Source: Auriscalpium vulgare (lineage: Eukaryota > Basidiomycota > Agaricomycetes > Russulales > Auriscalpiaceae). From it: a DNA stretch of 64,000 nucleotides. The stretch is taken from assembly GCA_019915015.1 (NCBI GenBank), contig JAHBBC010000004.1:310001-374000 (forward strand), read 5' to 3'. The notes beneath the pieces are model-generated. The model saw only the letters and a list, made by a program, of their open reading frames with translations. It made no database searches and was not told the DNA's origin. Position 1 is the first letter of the stretch; each line of letters opens with the position of its first letter. The translations under genes were made by a program, and so were the position numbers. This document shows positions 1 to 10,828 of the stretch, piece after piece.

Positions 1-424
1 CAACCTGAAATCTGCACCACAGTACCTCTCCCGGCTACGCTAGGCTCGTACTGTTCTCTGTTTCTGCTCTGCAAACCCAGGCACGCTTCGAGAAAACAAA
101 ATAATAATATCGGCCCGGGAACGGGCCGCGCGCGTCCGGTCTAGAAAGCACGCCGCCAGTGGCACCTAAAGCATCTCGTCTCGTCTTGTCACCAGGTACC
201 GTGGACCCCGCCCGGAATCTCTGCAGTGGCAGTAGTGGTGAGTCTCCCTCGTTCTATTGCGCGTCGTGAAATTGCTTACCTCAATGTATTATGTTCCTTC
301 CTGCGACGCGATCAGTCGGAGGAATAATAATAGGCGCCGGCGACTCGAAGTGAAAAGGTAAAAGGTTCGCAATGCGCTGTAGTCGAGCTCGACTCACATA
401 ATTACACAGTTCGGATACACCATT
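1..424. other. Upstream flank, no gene recognised
   Basis: I see no convincing coding region here. An open frame in phase with the downstream zinc-finger gene begins at 383, just after a TAG at 380-382 that could also serve as a 3' splice site, so a short 5' exon farther upstream is possible but unsupported. Confidence 0.4.
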
Positions 425-1740
425 ATGCTCACGAGAAGCCTCCACGTCCACAGCAGTGCGTTTGAAGCACGAGGAATGAACGTGCATACAAACGCGTCTG
501 CAGTGCGCGTACCTCCCGGCGGCGCAGCAGGCGACGACCCCAACTCCCCACGCCGGTCGCCATCGGGCATCGAGCGATCGAGTCCGATCCCCAGTTGCGC
601 GGGCGACATCGAAGCGGACGAGTGGGATGATACGTCTCTGGAGTTGACGTACCCGCGCTCGCCGTCGCCAGAGATCACCGCCTTCATAGAGTCCTGCCAC
701 GCCACATGAAATCAAAGCGAGCACGATGCGCCGACCTCGTCTCCCTCTACTCCGCCTTCGCCTGCGTCGCCTTCCAACGCCATAATACCGGCGCATATAC
801 CCATCCCAGTCCCCACGTATTCCCTCCCGTCTCTATATCCATTGGGTCTCAAGCGAAAGGCATCGCTCGACCCCGGAGAAATACGTCCTCCCAAGACCCG
901 AAATTTCCATGACTCTGCGGCAAACCTTGAAGACCCGTCCACGACCCAGTGTACCATTCCTGCATCGACTCGTTCTGCTCATCCATCTCTTCTCGTTCCT
1001 GTTCCCGTCCTGCAATGCGCAGATTCTGTATTCGACTCCGACGCTATACATCCAACGTCTTTTTGCATCCCTTCACTTGTACCAACAGCCATCCTTCGCA
1101 TGCATACCCCGCACAATAATCAGCTTCCAGATTCCCTTCAGTCAAACACTGCCCTCGCAATACCAACCGCTTCTGCACCTTCTCCAGCATGTCCTGCCCC
1201 CGAAACGTCTCCTGCCCCTGGAACGCGCGTCAGACCGATCTTGAATCTGGCGCCGACAGTCTCCACGCCTAGCTCCCCCTCCAATTCGTCTCTTTCATCA
1301 TTCTCGTCATCGCCATCTCCATCTCCCGAGCCGCCGCACGGCCCACCTGGCAAGTCGGTTCCTCGACGATACGTCTGCCCGTCGTGTGCGAAGCACTTCG
1401 AGCGCGAGGACCACTTCAAGCGCCACTTGCCCATGCACAGCCGCGAGAAACGTATGTCTCTGTCTCCGCTCTAGTGGCTGGATTGACGTACGAATGTTAT
1501 GTTATCTTGCTATGTCTTCAAGGCGCAAATGTCCAAAGCTCAGAGACCGAATACATTTTCCCAGAGTGCGCGAAGGTGTTCGCACGCGAAGACCATCTGA
1601 AACGCCACTTGCCCATGCACAACCGCGAAAGAGGTTCTTGAGTTCCAAGGGTACAAGGCGCAAAGGTCGATTATATCTGCCCAAAGTGCACCAAGGTGTT
1701 CGCACGCGAAGACCACTTCAAACTTATCAGTACTTTGTCC
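425..1740 (+). pseudogene. C2H2 zinc-finger protein, probably decaying
   Basis: A long frame runs from an ATG at 425 to 1474, rich in Ser/Pro/Thr and interrupted by one TGA at 707-709. A 69-nt GT-AG interval (gtaccc...caaag) could remove it in frame, but the donor is weak. The C-terminal finger (about 1369-1452) is canonical: Cys-x2-Cys, 12 residues, His-x3-His, with the linker HSREK. Splicing at GTATGT after 1449 to an AG near 1523 joins a second copy (about 1546-1630) whose first zinc Cys is Phe (YIFPEC). A third copy (about 1670-1727) keeps YICPKC but ends before its histidines. The copies begin with a similar GCGCAAA-GTC sequence, so the finger exon was tandemly duplicated and the later copies decayed. 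The role would be DNA binding as a transcription factor. Either a dying gene or one with a mis-read intron. Confidence 0.6.
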
Positions 1741-4153
1741 GACTCTGACGCGCTGAAAACGGCTGACCAAATCTCTTCAGTGCCCGTCAGCTCTGTCAGC
1801 GCTGGTCAGCACAGGTCAGCTTGCAGAACTCGTTCAGCAAGTTTTTGGATATTATATTAGCACTGTTCAATGTATTTATTTACAGATGATACAGATATGG
1901 GAGTGCACACGAAGTACGGGCACAGCGTGCCTATCGTGGCAACTACGGGCGATTGGCGCACAGCATGCTCGCTGCGTACGGGAACAGCGGGATGGTGCTC
2001 GGCATGCTGCTCATCGCCGGGCAAGAAATCATGGCATAAGCACGGCGTGTTGTGGGGGTGTTACAGGCAGGCTCGCGTGCGGCGAAACGGACGGCTGACG
2101 GTGCCGGCTCTGCTACAAGTAAGACCGCGCCAACGCAGCTGGCTGGCCGGTCAATTTGAGGGCTGAGTGGAGACGAAGCTGTAAAGGGCGGGCATGAGCA
2201 CTGAGAGGGTAGCAAGGGCACAGGGGAAGGGTACTCACAAGATGCTGTCGGTGGGCCTGGGAGCGTTGCGCTGCTGAGGCCGGGGTTCGCTGCAAAGAGA
2301 TATGTGTGGGTAACACGGCACTATGCAGTAAGACTGACACACTCACACCTCCCACACATCAATACTACTACGAGTTCCGGGAGATGTCACGCCGATTCGT
2401 TTTCTCGCAGATTGGCGGCCTCGTCTTGTGCTGTCAGCTCGGGGACTTGTTAACACCACGCCACGTCAGTGAGAAGCGGAGCATGTTGTACGGGGAGAGC
2501 GACATCGGAGAGAGTCTGGCACAGGCAAGGTTAGCACAGAAGATTGAAGAACGTCTTGCTTCGAACGCACCTTGGGGGGAAATTCCGCGACTGCCGTTGA
2601 TCGAGTCTGAATACCTCGTGCCTCTACCTGGAGATTTGCTGCTCGAGAACAAAGCCGAGACGCGGCGAGTGAAGTGAGGAAGATGCTGTGGGGGAAGTGG
2701 GATATGGTTGGCGAGTCGGTGAAGGGAGGTGAAGGGCCGGACGTTGGCCGCGCCGCCGCCGCGCCTTGCCAGCTGGCAAAGTCAAACTGGAGGTAAACAC
2801 GAACAAACATCTGACTTAGCGTGCGCTGGCGGCTGCCTAGGGCTGATTATACTCCCTCATCCCATTTACCCCGATGTTCCCTGTATTCACAACTCTCAAC
2901 CACTCGTCGACCTCTTCACATGTATGCCGTGCACCCCATGGAGAAGCGTAGAGCACATGAGGAGAAGGTCAGGCAGGCTAGGAAAGACTCGACTCTGTAC
3001 CAAGGTGAGTGTCTGTTCAATCGCGCCTTCACAGAATGCGACATACGTTCCCTTCCGTGCTACCGCCTCTCTACACTGTCCTTTCCATATATCAATTTTT
3101 GATGCTGACTATAACTTTGACAGTCTCCTCACTTCATTTGCGCCTCGGAGTGGCCCGCTCACTGCCTGCCTCCCTTCCATCAGCCGCCATCGACTTCACC
3201 CTTTCCCGAGCGCATGCCCGCACACTCCTGTGCGCCCACGGCCCTAGTATGCGTATCCTGAATCCATGCTACAACGTCCATGTTTTTTTTTCCTGCCGAC
3301 TCGGACACGCAGGACCTGCCCGCCGGTCCCCGACTTTCGAGCAGCTGCTGTGTCCCTGCGCCGCGCCCGTGCTGACGGGGCCGCGCCAGGACGGCGGCAT
3401 TGTGCCGTGGATGTGAACAGGTTAGCAACGGCACGCAGGAGCATAGCGGCGCCGCTGGGCGGCCTGTCTAAACTGACATCGTTGATGTAGCTGACGTACT
3501 AGGAAAGACGGCTGATTTGAGGTTGATTTTATAGGGGTGATTTGGGGTGATTCTGGCGGCGCGTCCTGCATGTGATTCCGTGCGTGCACACGGTATGAAC
3601 GCGTCGCGACTTGCCCAATTTTTCCAAGCGGGTCTCCCGACAAGTTGTGCTCGTCGTCCATTTAGGGAAAGTCCTGCGCTTGGGTGGCAGGCCGACGCGT
3701 CTTTCCTTCCCCCCACCATCGTCTACCATCGTTCCCGCACGACGGACGCTCTCCATCATTGTTCTAGCGCGCTGTACTTAATAGGCGAAATCCAACGCTT
3801 GTCATGTCCAATGCAGATGTGCTGACAGCTTTATAGACTCATGGTTTTGTAGCCCATCAATAATCAGCGACCGCGCTTCAAGATTCAGGAGTGCTGGTTT
3901 GTTCGGGCAACCAGGTACGTCGCGCTGCCATCTCTTCTCGACCAGATGCTAACTCATGTGTCTACTGCGCTCGGGGGCCGCAAGGTGATGAATATATGCG
4001 CTACGTATGTGCCGCATGCCCTGTTTCACTAGCAGTAAATCTGCACGCATACAACAACGGAGCACAAGCGCAAGTGCGTGCGCTGTCCCCGCTCTTCCAT
4101 CCCCTCTGTCTCTATTAAAATTGCTGCCGACTGTACAACTGTGCCCGCACGAC
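1741..4153. other. Long stretch without a supported gene
   Basis: Several short open frames occur on both strands, but none has a recognisable domain and most begin with non-ATG codons. At 1786-1820 four GTCAGC hexamers occur at 9-10 bp spacing, a possible protein-binding cluster. The sequence changes at 4154, where the hAT terminal repeat begins. Confidence 0.4.
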
Positions 4154-4171
4154 TAGGGTATAGCACGGGTT
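4154..4171 (+). repeat. hAT left terminal inverted repeat
   Basis: These 18 bases are the exact reverse complement of 6654-6671. Confidence 0.9.
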
Positions 4172-4378
4172 CGGCGAAACCGCGGTGTATCAGCCGCGGG
4201 TATGGCGGGTACAGGTACGGTGTAGAATACTGCGACCCGCAGACATACCGTACCCGTATGGCCGGTATCGCGGGTTACCGCGGGTTACAGCGGTATGTTT
4301 TTGCCCAAACCCAGGACTATGCGTCGACCAAGAAATGGGGTATATCAAACACCATGATGCTGTGCACAGGTTGCAAAC

Positions 4379-4520
4379 GAGTTTTGGAGAACCCCGTCGT
4401 GCGCAGCGGTACCTCGTGCAGCGATATCACAAGCATAGGCATATAGAGATATATTGAATACCATTTCAGAACTCTGTGCGCAGGATATAGATGAGTTTTC
4501 GAGAACCCCGTCGTGCGCAG
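4379..4520 (+). repeat. 28-bp direct repeat pair inside the hAT left end
   Basis: Positions 4379-4406 and 4493-4520 match at 27 of 28 bases (one G/C difference), about 114 bp apart, in the subterminal region of the hAT element. Repeated subterminal motifs are usual transposase-binding sites in hAT elements; that role is inferred here. Confidence 0.7.
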
Positions 4521-4680
4521 TCGTGTGCAGGAAGCCACAAGCGCCGCTTTTTCAATGCACCAGCGTCATCAACGGCTTTCACTGAGTCATGCATTTGGGC
4601 GTAGACTTTGAGTGCTCAAAAGCTTTGGAAAGTAGGCGGGAAAGGTACGCACTCCCCCCTTCATCCCTTCTCAAGCTGAC

Positions 4681-6454
4681 ATGCTCGACTTGAAGCGGCG
4701 GCGCGGCGATGGCTCGTCCACGAAGTCGTCAGTCGCGTCATCCGCGAAGAGGGTAGTCCAGCGCGGTGCCAAAGCTCTTACACGGCCGCTCAAAAGGCTC
4801 AAGAAAGCCGCATCGTCCATTGCTTCCTCTCGCACCTCACGATCTTCTCTCTCGATCTCTGTCGAAGTCGATGTCCAGGTTCAGTCCGACAACGACGATG
4901 ACTTCTCTCGCGCTCGCTCCTCAGCAGCCTCTGATGTTATCTCAATCAAGGACTCGGCAGACGACAACGATGATATCAGCGAGGATGAAGAGGATCCGCA
5001 AGCGGCCCTTGGTAAGTGTCAAAGTCTTCCCTCAGAGGCGTAAAGTCTGACAATCTGTCTTAGCTATCCGTCAGAAGTCTTGGAGAGCTGCGGCTTACTC
5101 TTTTTTCACCGCCAATGTTAGATATGAAGTCTATGATGGACGGCCTTGTCACTTCTTCCCGTGTGCCGCTCGCAAGTGCACCAACAAGCTCGGTGGAGTC
5201 CGCCGATATCAGGATACGCAGGACCGTAACTCAACCGCCAACCTCCTCTACCATGCGCGTCACTGCTTTGGTAACGAGGCTGTGGATGCAGCGGTAAATG
5301 GTAGGAAGGTCTCCGAGAAGAGTGGTTCCATCTTTGCGGCGTTCGCTCGTCAAGGTCAAAAACCCGCACATCCATCAAACCGACTGCACACAAAGTGGGA
5401 GACTCGGTGCGCATTGTATCATTTCCCCATTTTGACAGAAACTAATGCTCACGCCGATACAGGGCTCATATGGTGAAGTGGATCACAGAAAGCAGTCGCC
5501 CGATCAACATCATCAATGACCGCGAGCTGCAAGAGCTCTTGACAGCTGGCAGGCCGAGCATCCAAGTACCCTCCCATTTCACCATTGCTCGAGACATAAA
5601 GGCCGCATTTGGACCCGAGCGCGAGCGCATCGGCGCTCTCCTTCGTGTCAGTCGTTTGATCTCTTTGCCCGCCAAATATTGATACTTTTACAGGACCATC
5701 CTGGAGCTCCGCATTTCGCGACAGATGCCTGGACATCTCCAAACCACCGTGCTTTTGTCGCGTGGACTGTCCATCTCGAGCATGAAGGTGTAATGTTCAG
5801 TTTCCTGCTTGACTTTGTCGAAGTTGCAGAGGTGAGTTTCGCTTTTTGGTATGTCTGTCATCGCTCATAAGATATCCACAGTCGCATACCGGCGCTACCA
5901 TGGCTCGCAAATTCCAGGAGATGCTCGAAGACTTTGGGATTGCGCAGAAGATTCTTGCCTTCAACGCCGACAATGCATCCTCGAACGACACCCAAACCGA
6001 CACGCTAGCCTCATTGGATAACTCGTTTGCGGCCGAAAATCGTGCACGCTGCTTCAACCATACCCTTCATCTGTCGGCCAAAGCCTTCCTCCTTCCATTC
6101 CACGCTGGGATATCTGGTAAAGCCGATACGACATTGAACGACGAAGACGACGACGACAAGGACGACAATATTCCTGACCTGGTTGATCTGGATGATGACG
6201 TTGAGCAGGATGTCGACGACAAGGACTCCGAACATGGTGACGGCAACAGCGACGAGCTCGAGCGCGTATTCTCGCAAGGCCGACATCTCCTCCCATTCAC
6301 TCGCAACCGGCTTTCTGGTTCGTCGATCCGTGCCCATCTTTGCCTCGGGTCTTGGTGCAGGAAGGATCTGGTCTCATCGGACAATATAGTAGAAGCTTTA
6401 AAGGGAAAAGGCAAGAAGAAGGACGGTATTGATGACGATGAGGCCTGTAACTAG
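4681..6454 (+). CDS. hAT transposase, C-terminally truncated (522 aa)
   Basis: Five exons splice cleanly: 4681-5011, 5064-5406, 5463-5646, 5694-5831 and 5882-6454 (1569 nt, 523 codons). The first 110 residues are basic and serine-rich, then acidic. Residues about 115-220 form a BED-type zinc finger (Cys pair around CHFFPCAARKC, then His and Cys in LLYHARHCFG). The middle resembles the hAT catalytic core start: DAWTSPNHRAF, LAFNADNASSND and RCFNHTLHLSAKAFL. After an Asp-rich stretch the frame ends at 6454. The expected second half, including the hATC dimerisation domain, is absent and 217 bp later the element ends. The protein could bind element ends but should not catalyse transposition. Such truncated proteins sometimes act as repressors; nothing here shows that. 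Confidence 0.8.
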
Positions 6455-6550
6455 CTATTTGTACTCAAATCAACTGTGTTGACCGCGGGTTCAGGGTACC
6501 CGCCGCACCGCTGTTTGTACCCGCGGTTCACCGCGCTCACCGCGCAGACG

Positions 6551-6592
6551 ACGGGTCGGTGTGCTACCCGGACGGGTCGGTGTGCTACCCGT
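6551..6592 (+). repeat. 21-bp tandem duplication in the hAT right end
   Basis: Two consecutive 21-bp units (acgggtcggtgtgctacccg plus one variable base) lie in the right subterminal region. Confidence 0.8.
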
Positions 6593-6653
6593 ACCCATAA
6601 CGGTGCGGGTTTGGCGGGTGCGGGTGCGGTCTGATGAATCGCGACCCGCGGTT

Positions 6654-6671
6654 AACCCGTGCTATACCCTA
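6654..6671 (-). repeat. hAT right terminal inverted repeat
   Basis: Exact reverse complement of 4154-4171. The base after it, 6672, is also the first base of the 1.4-kb inverted duplication. Confidence 0.9.
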
Positions 6672-8091
6672 CTTCCCACGCCCTGTTCTTTTTCGCGCGC
6701 CGCGTGCCCTTCGCTGGCACTTGCTCCTTCCCTCTTCCCTCTGTCGTAAACCCGCCAGGAATAACGGGGCTTGCGTGTATACGTAGCCTCCTGGTGTGGT
6801 CAGACAATTATTGATGGTCTCATCCACCGGTTCTTACCCACTGTTTCTAACATAAACACGTCGCACAAAATTTGATCAACAGGTGAGTTTTCTGCTTTCT
6901 ACCGCTTCAGCCTCTCAGATTGCTGACTGTGTTGCTCCCTTATGGTCAGCTTGTATCATCTACACCAGGGATGGAAGACCTATGACATCCCCACCTCCTC
7001 CTATGTCGCCCGTGGGTGCTTTGCTGGCAGTGCCACAAGGTCACGTGACTGTGTTCATTTTCAAAGCTGATGTGCTCCCCACCCACCTCCGTCCCGCTCT
7101 TGTCCTCTGGTGAGGCCAACCGCCCCTGCACGGCCACTTGCCGACCGACGAAGGAACCCATCTGTATGTGGCCTGCGACATCCAGCGTGCAGAATGAGGA
7201 GCACAGAGCCACGTCAACGGATGACGACATCAATGTTGAGGAGCGCTTCGTCGCACTCGTGGTCGCCACTTGTACGCTCATTGTCACCTCATGGTCACCA
7301 GAGTCGCTGTTGCCCATTCACATGGTCCGTGCCCGATCGTGCTCGCTGCCATTCAATGCTTCTCTACTAACGACCGTCCTCTGTGCCAGAACGTGCTCTG
7401 CTCGCCATGCGCCCACACACTCCAGTCCTGCTTGCTCAACTAGTGACGCCCTTGCTCATCAGCCTGTCTCCGGTGTAGCCACCATTAAACTCAGCCAGGT
7501 TGAACGAGGTGACTCGCACAAGGGTATGTCTCTTCTGCCTGCCTTTTTTTCGCCTTCCGCACGTCCTGACTCAGACCACTGCTCCCTCGCCGATAATGCC
7601 GCCAACGCCCTCGCCGACGTTCCAAATGGCGTCCACTGGCACGCCCACCGCAAGCTGACACGCTCAACCCTCGCTCCCAGCACGCTCAAGTCTTGCTCTC
7701 ATCACACCGCGCCGATGTCGACGCCCATGCATGCAACATACACGTCCAGAAGACGTCGTCAGCAACGATAAACCCGGCCCATGGAATGCACCTGACGCGC
7801 CGAACATGTCGCCATGACGACGCCCTCCTCTGACTCACTGCTAGATGGAACGGCGCGCCAGTCTACGCAAGACGGTAAGCAATAAGCAATCATCTCGACT
7901 AACAGCAGTACAGGACTGACACACCTTAGTGCGCACCCGATGTGGGCTCTCCAAGTCGTGTTCAGCGACGAGAACGAGCCATGTACGAACAGAACACGCA
8001 TGCCTGCCGACGGGCGATGGACGCAGCGCGACAACGATGAGAGGCCGGCTGGTGGAGTCGAGAAGCCACGAAGACGCCGCAGCAATCTGCG
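6672..8091 (+). repeat. Left arm of a 1.4-kb inverted duplication
   Basis: This 1420-bp arm is the reverse complement of 10829-12241. By base-by-base reading the arms differ at four substitutions and one 7-bp tandem unit (AAGCAAT twice here, once in the other arm). A 233-codon open frame (7070-7771, GTG start, no domain recognised) is present in both arms, but since the arms are near-identical throughout, its conservation says nothing about coding. The outer end abuts the hAT terminus and the inner end is at agcaatctgcg. Either a recent inverted segmental duplication or the long terminal repeats of an unrecognised element; no target duplication supports the latter. Confidence 0.9.
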
Positions 8092-10828
8092 GCACGACAC
8101 TTCACAACACGACTTGAACCATCTACCTCTTGTGTTCGTCCACTAGCTGATTCCTTCGGACATATTGCACATACAGCTCATCAGTGCGCGGTTGGTGGTC
8201 AAGCGTAGCGCAGGTGCGCGTTATCAGGTTGCCGCGGTCTTCATAGAGACCATAGCTAGAAGTGTCTGACCGTTGCTTACCAGACGGCCCGGATCTCAAT
8301 GCGACACTCTTCTCGGCGTCAACGTCGCCATTCTGCGACCATCGCCGTCCTCTTGAGTCTTGACGGCATCACCTTGTTACTGCCGCTCTGGAATGTCGCG
8401 AGAGGCCAGCCGTTTGTGGGCGCACCTGCCACCTGGTGCCATCCACATGGTTCTCTCTCCGTCGCGAGCGTGTCGAGGCGACGCGGGAAGGGCGCACAGT
8501 ACTAGTGCCAGGTGTACTGTAGTACCATGTGCATATATTTACATCAATTTATCGTATTTATTAGCTACAAATACGGGGCTGGCAGGCGCCAGAGCCTGCA
8601 GGACAGCGACTGGATTACATCCATCTGGCGGCGGGTCGTTTGAGGCATCGCCGGTGGAAAACCGGTCGAAATTTGGCCCTTCGCCCGTATTTGAGCGGGT
8701 GCTCAATGGTTCAGCAGATCGGTCGAAAAACGGGCAAAAAGCGGGTTTTCGCCCATTCCTTGCCCGTCTCAAATCCGGTGTCAACACGCAGTGTAAGAGC
8801 TACAAATCACTTACCGTCCCGATTGCGCCTACTGACGGTGGGTGCAAGCTGACATGTACTGAAACACCCTGAAACCCTGAAACGCCCTGAACTGGCGTGG
8901 TCAGCGCGATTGACGATCTACTCATCTCCTCGTTCTGTTGCCAGCCCAGCTGCGCTCCAAGCCGCATCCACACTTCCACCTTCCGGAACGCAGTATGCTG
9001 CTGCGATCTGACAGGAGAGCAGCCCTTGGAGCCCGATCCCCTCTGATGGCCTCATAGAGTGCGACGATCTGGGAGAATTCGCTGCACAAGTCTTTGCTGC
9101 AGTTGACAACGATCAGAATGCGCCACAGAGGCTACGAGTCCGCGCCCCGGACATGTCGCAGCTGGTCGAGAACTTTATGACCATCTTGGGGGATGCTGCG
9201 ATGTCCCAGAATTCCAGCACAGTCCTGAGTGTTGCAGCAGAAACTTGTATTTCGTAGTGGCCGATACAAAAAACGACGAAAACGACGCTCATAGATGTTT
9301 GCTATCTCTCGTTGCGCGTTACGTGATCTATTGATGGTATCTCAGTGCTTACGCAACTACATGTAGGTGACCAAGAGTCGGCGGATCTGCGGACTCTACG
9401 CGTGAGTGGGAAGACGCATGACCTAGACTTACTGTAGGCGCGACAGGGCGTTTTTGAGAGTGATGGCCCTTGGTCTCCCTTGCAAGGTCTGCAATACGCG
9501 TGCGAAGACAGGGTTCGATGAGAATGTAGGAAGCCGTGGTATATATATGCGAATGTGGATCATGGTACCAGCTTCCTTCCATGCCACTCATAGCGCTAGG
9601 GTCCGTCGGCCTTATCCTCTTATCGGTCTCCGGCTCGAGGCATTTCAACCTCGACAAGGCAAGCAGGCATCCGAGTCCCTCCACCGCTTCTTCCTCGTCG
9701 TCAGATTCCGGCTCCGATGCGGGTGAATGAGGAGAAGCAGCCTCAGGGGCACAAGGCGAGGCAACGAGGAGACGGGTTCGGGTGCCGCGCAGGCGTCGCC
9801 CGCGATACATCATGCAGGCTGTGGGACTTTTTGCCCGCGGATAAGCATCTGTTATGGGCGCGTCGTCCCATCGTGCACATCTCGCGCCGGTGTCCGGTTC
9901 AGAGTGGATGCCGCAAGATAGGAGCTGGCGAATGTCAATCTCAATGTGACGCTCCCATGATAGAGATGGACGGGAGTAGGATATATCGTTAGTTATACAA
10001 TTGCGCGCCCGCTGCAGGAGTGTCCGGGCACCTCAAGGAGACGGCGCGGCGGGAGTAAAGACTTCGAAACGCGTATCTACTAGTGAACGACAAGACATGC
10101 TACCGTGACGATGCTGAAGAGGAGATGTGTGCCTAATGCCATACTACGGAGTGAACAAAATGTGTAACTACTTGTAACTACTGATTCAGACGATGGTAAG
10201 TGGGCGCGGACATGTACGTAACGTATGCAAGACACTGGGCATTGTAACTACTGTAAACTACTCTTGAATTGACAGACAGGCACGGGTGGGGCATGCAAAC
10301 ACTGGAGAACCAAAACGGGGGCACATTGACGGGACATGAGTACGTATGCAGGGAGGAAAGAAACCGGGAGCCCTGCCAGCCTCCGAGGAAGAGACAAGGC
10401 TGCGTCACAGAGAGCGATGACGACGAGGGAGGAGGGAAAATCACGAAGAGAAGGGGATGATGGGGGTAGGAAGAAAGAGAGGGTGGGAAGGCGACGGGTC
10501 GGGCGTGAGGATGCGGCAGGCGTTGTGGCCGGGGCGTACCATGGATGTTGTATGATAGTTAGTCCCTTGAATTCATAAGCGACGTTTTGTGGCCTCTCTC
10601 TGTTGGTTGATTCGATGGGCGAAGAGTGGGAAAAGGCATGAGCATGCAGCCTGAGCTGTGGTGGGTCTTGACGCGATTCGCGCGCGAGACTGGAGCGCAG
10701 GAAGGCCAAGGCAGAAGGACGAGGCGGCTTCAGCGTGAATGGCGCGCGAAGCCGGCCACTCGTCGTTGCTGCATGGTCTCGCGGGCTGGCCAGCTGGGGC
10801 TGGTGCATACAGTCGACGTCGTGGCAGG
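8092..10828. other. Spacer between the inverted arms, no supported gene
   Basis: About 2.7 kb of unique sequence. At 8650-8790 GC-rich words related to ACCGGTCGAAA and CGGGCAAA recur, which may be a transposon remnant. Short open frames at 9349-9813 and 9536-9730 have no recognisable domain. I see no gene I can defend. Confidence 0.4.

Larger units (their letters stand above)
4154..6671 (+). mobile_element. hAT-superfamily DNA transposon, internally shortened
   Basis: The element is bounded by perfect 18-bp terminal inverted repeats that start TAGGGTATAGCACGGGTT, a hAT-like terminus. GC-rich subterminal regions follow on both sides with repeated CCGCGGGT and ACCCGCGGT words, plausibly transposase-binding sites. 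Inside lies a transposase gene with an N-terminal zinc finger but no C-terminal dimerisation half. No 8-bp target-site duplication is visible: the left flank is cgcacgac and the right flank cttcccac. The right end touches the first base of the large inverted duplication. This looks like a deletion derivative that could only move if supplied with transposase from elsewhere. Confidence 0.85.

Noticed and set aside
707..709. TGA read as selenocysteine in the zinc-finger gene
   Set aside because: Most fungi lack selenocysteine insertion and nothing suggests a recoding element; an intron or nonsense mutation is simpler.
842..1474. Separate zinc-finger gene starting at 842
   Set aside because: The codon at 842 is TTG, and the same frame continues upstream to ATG 425 with one TGA, so I treat it as one gene.
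7070..7771. 233-codon open frame present in both inverted arms (also 11142-11843)
   Set aside because: The arms are near-identical everywhere, so conservation is not evidence of coding. It starts with GTG, shows no domain and no intron pattern, and overlaps other open frames.
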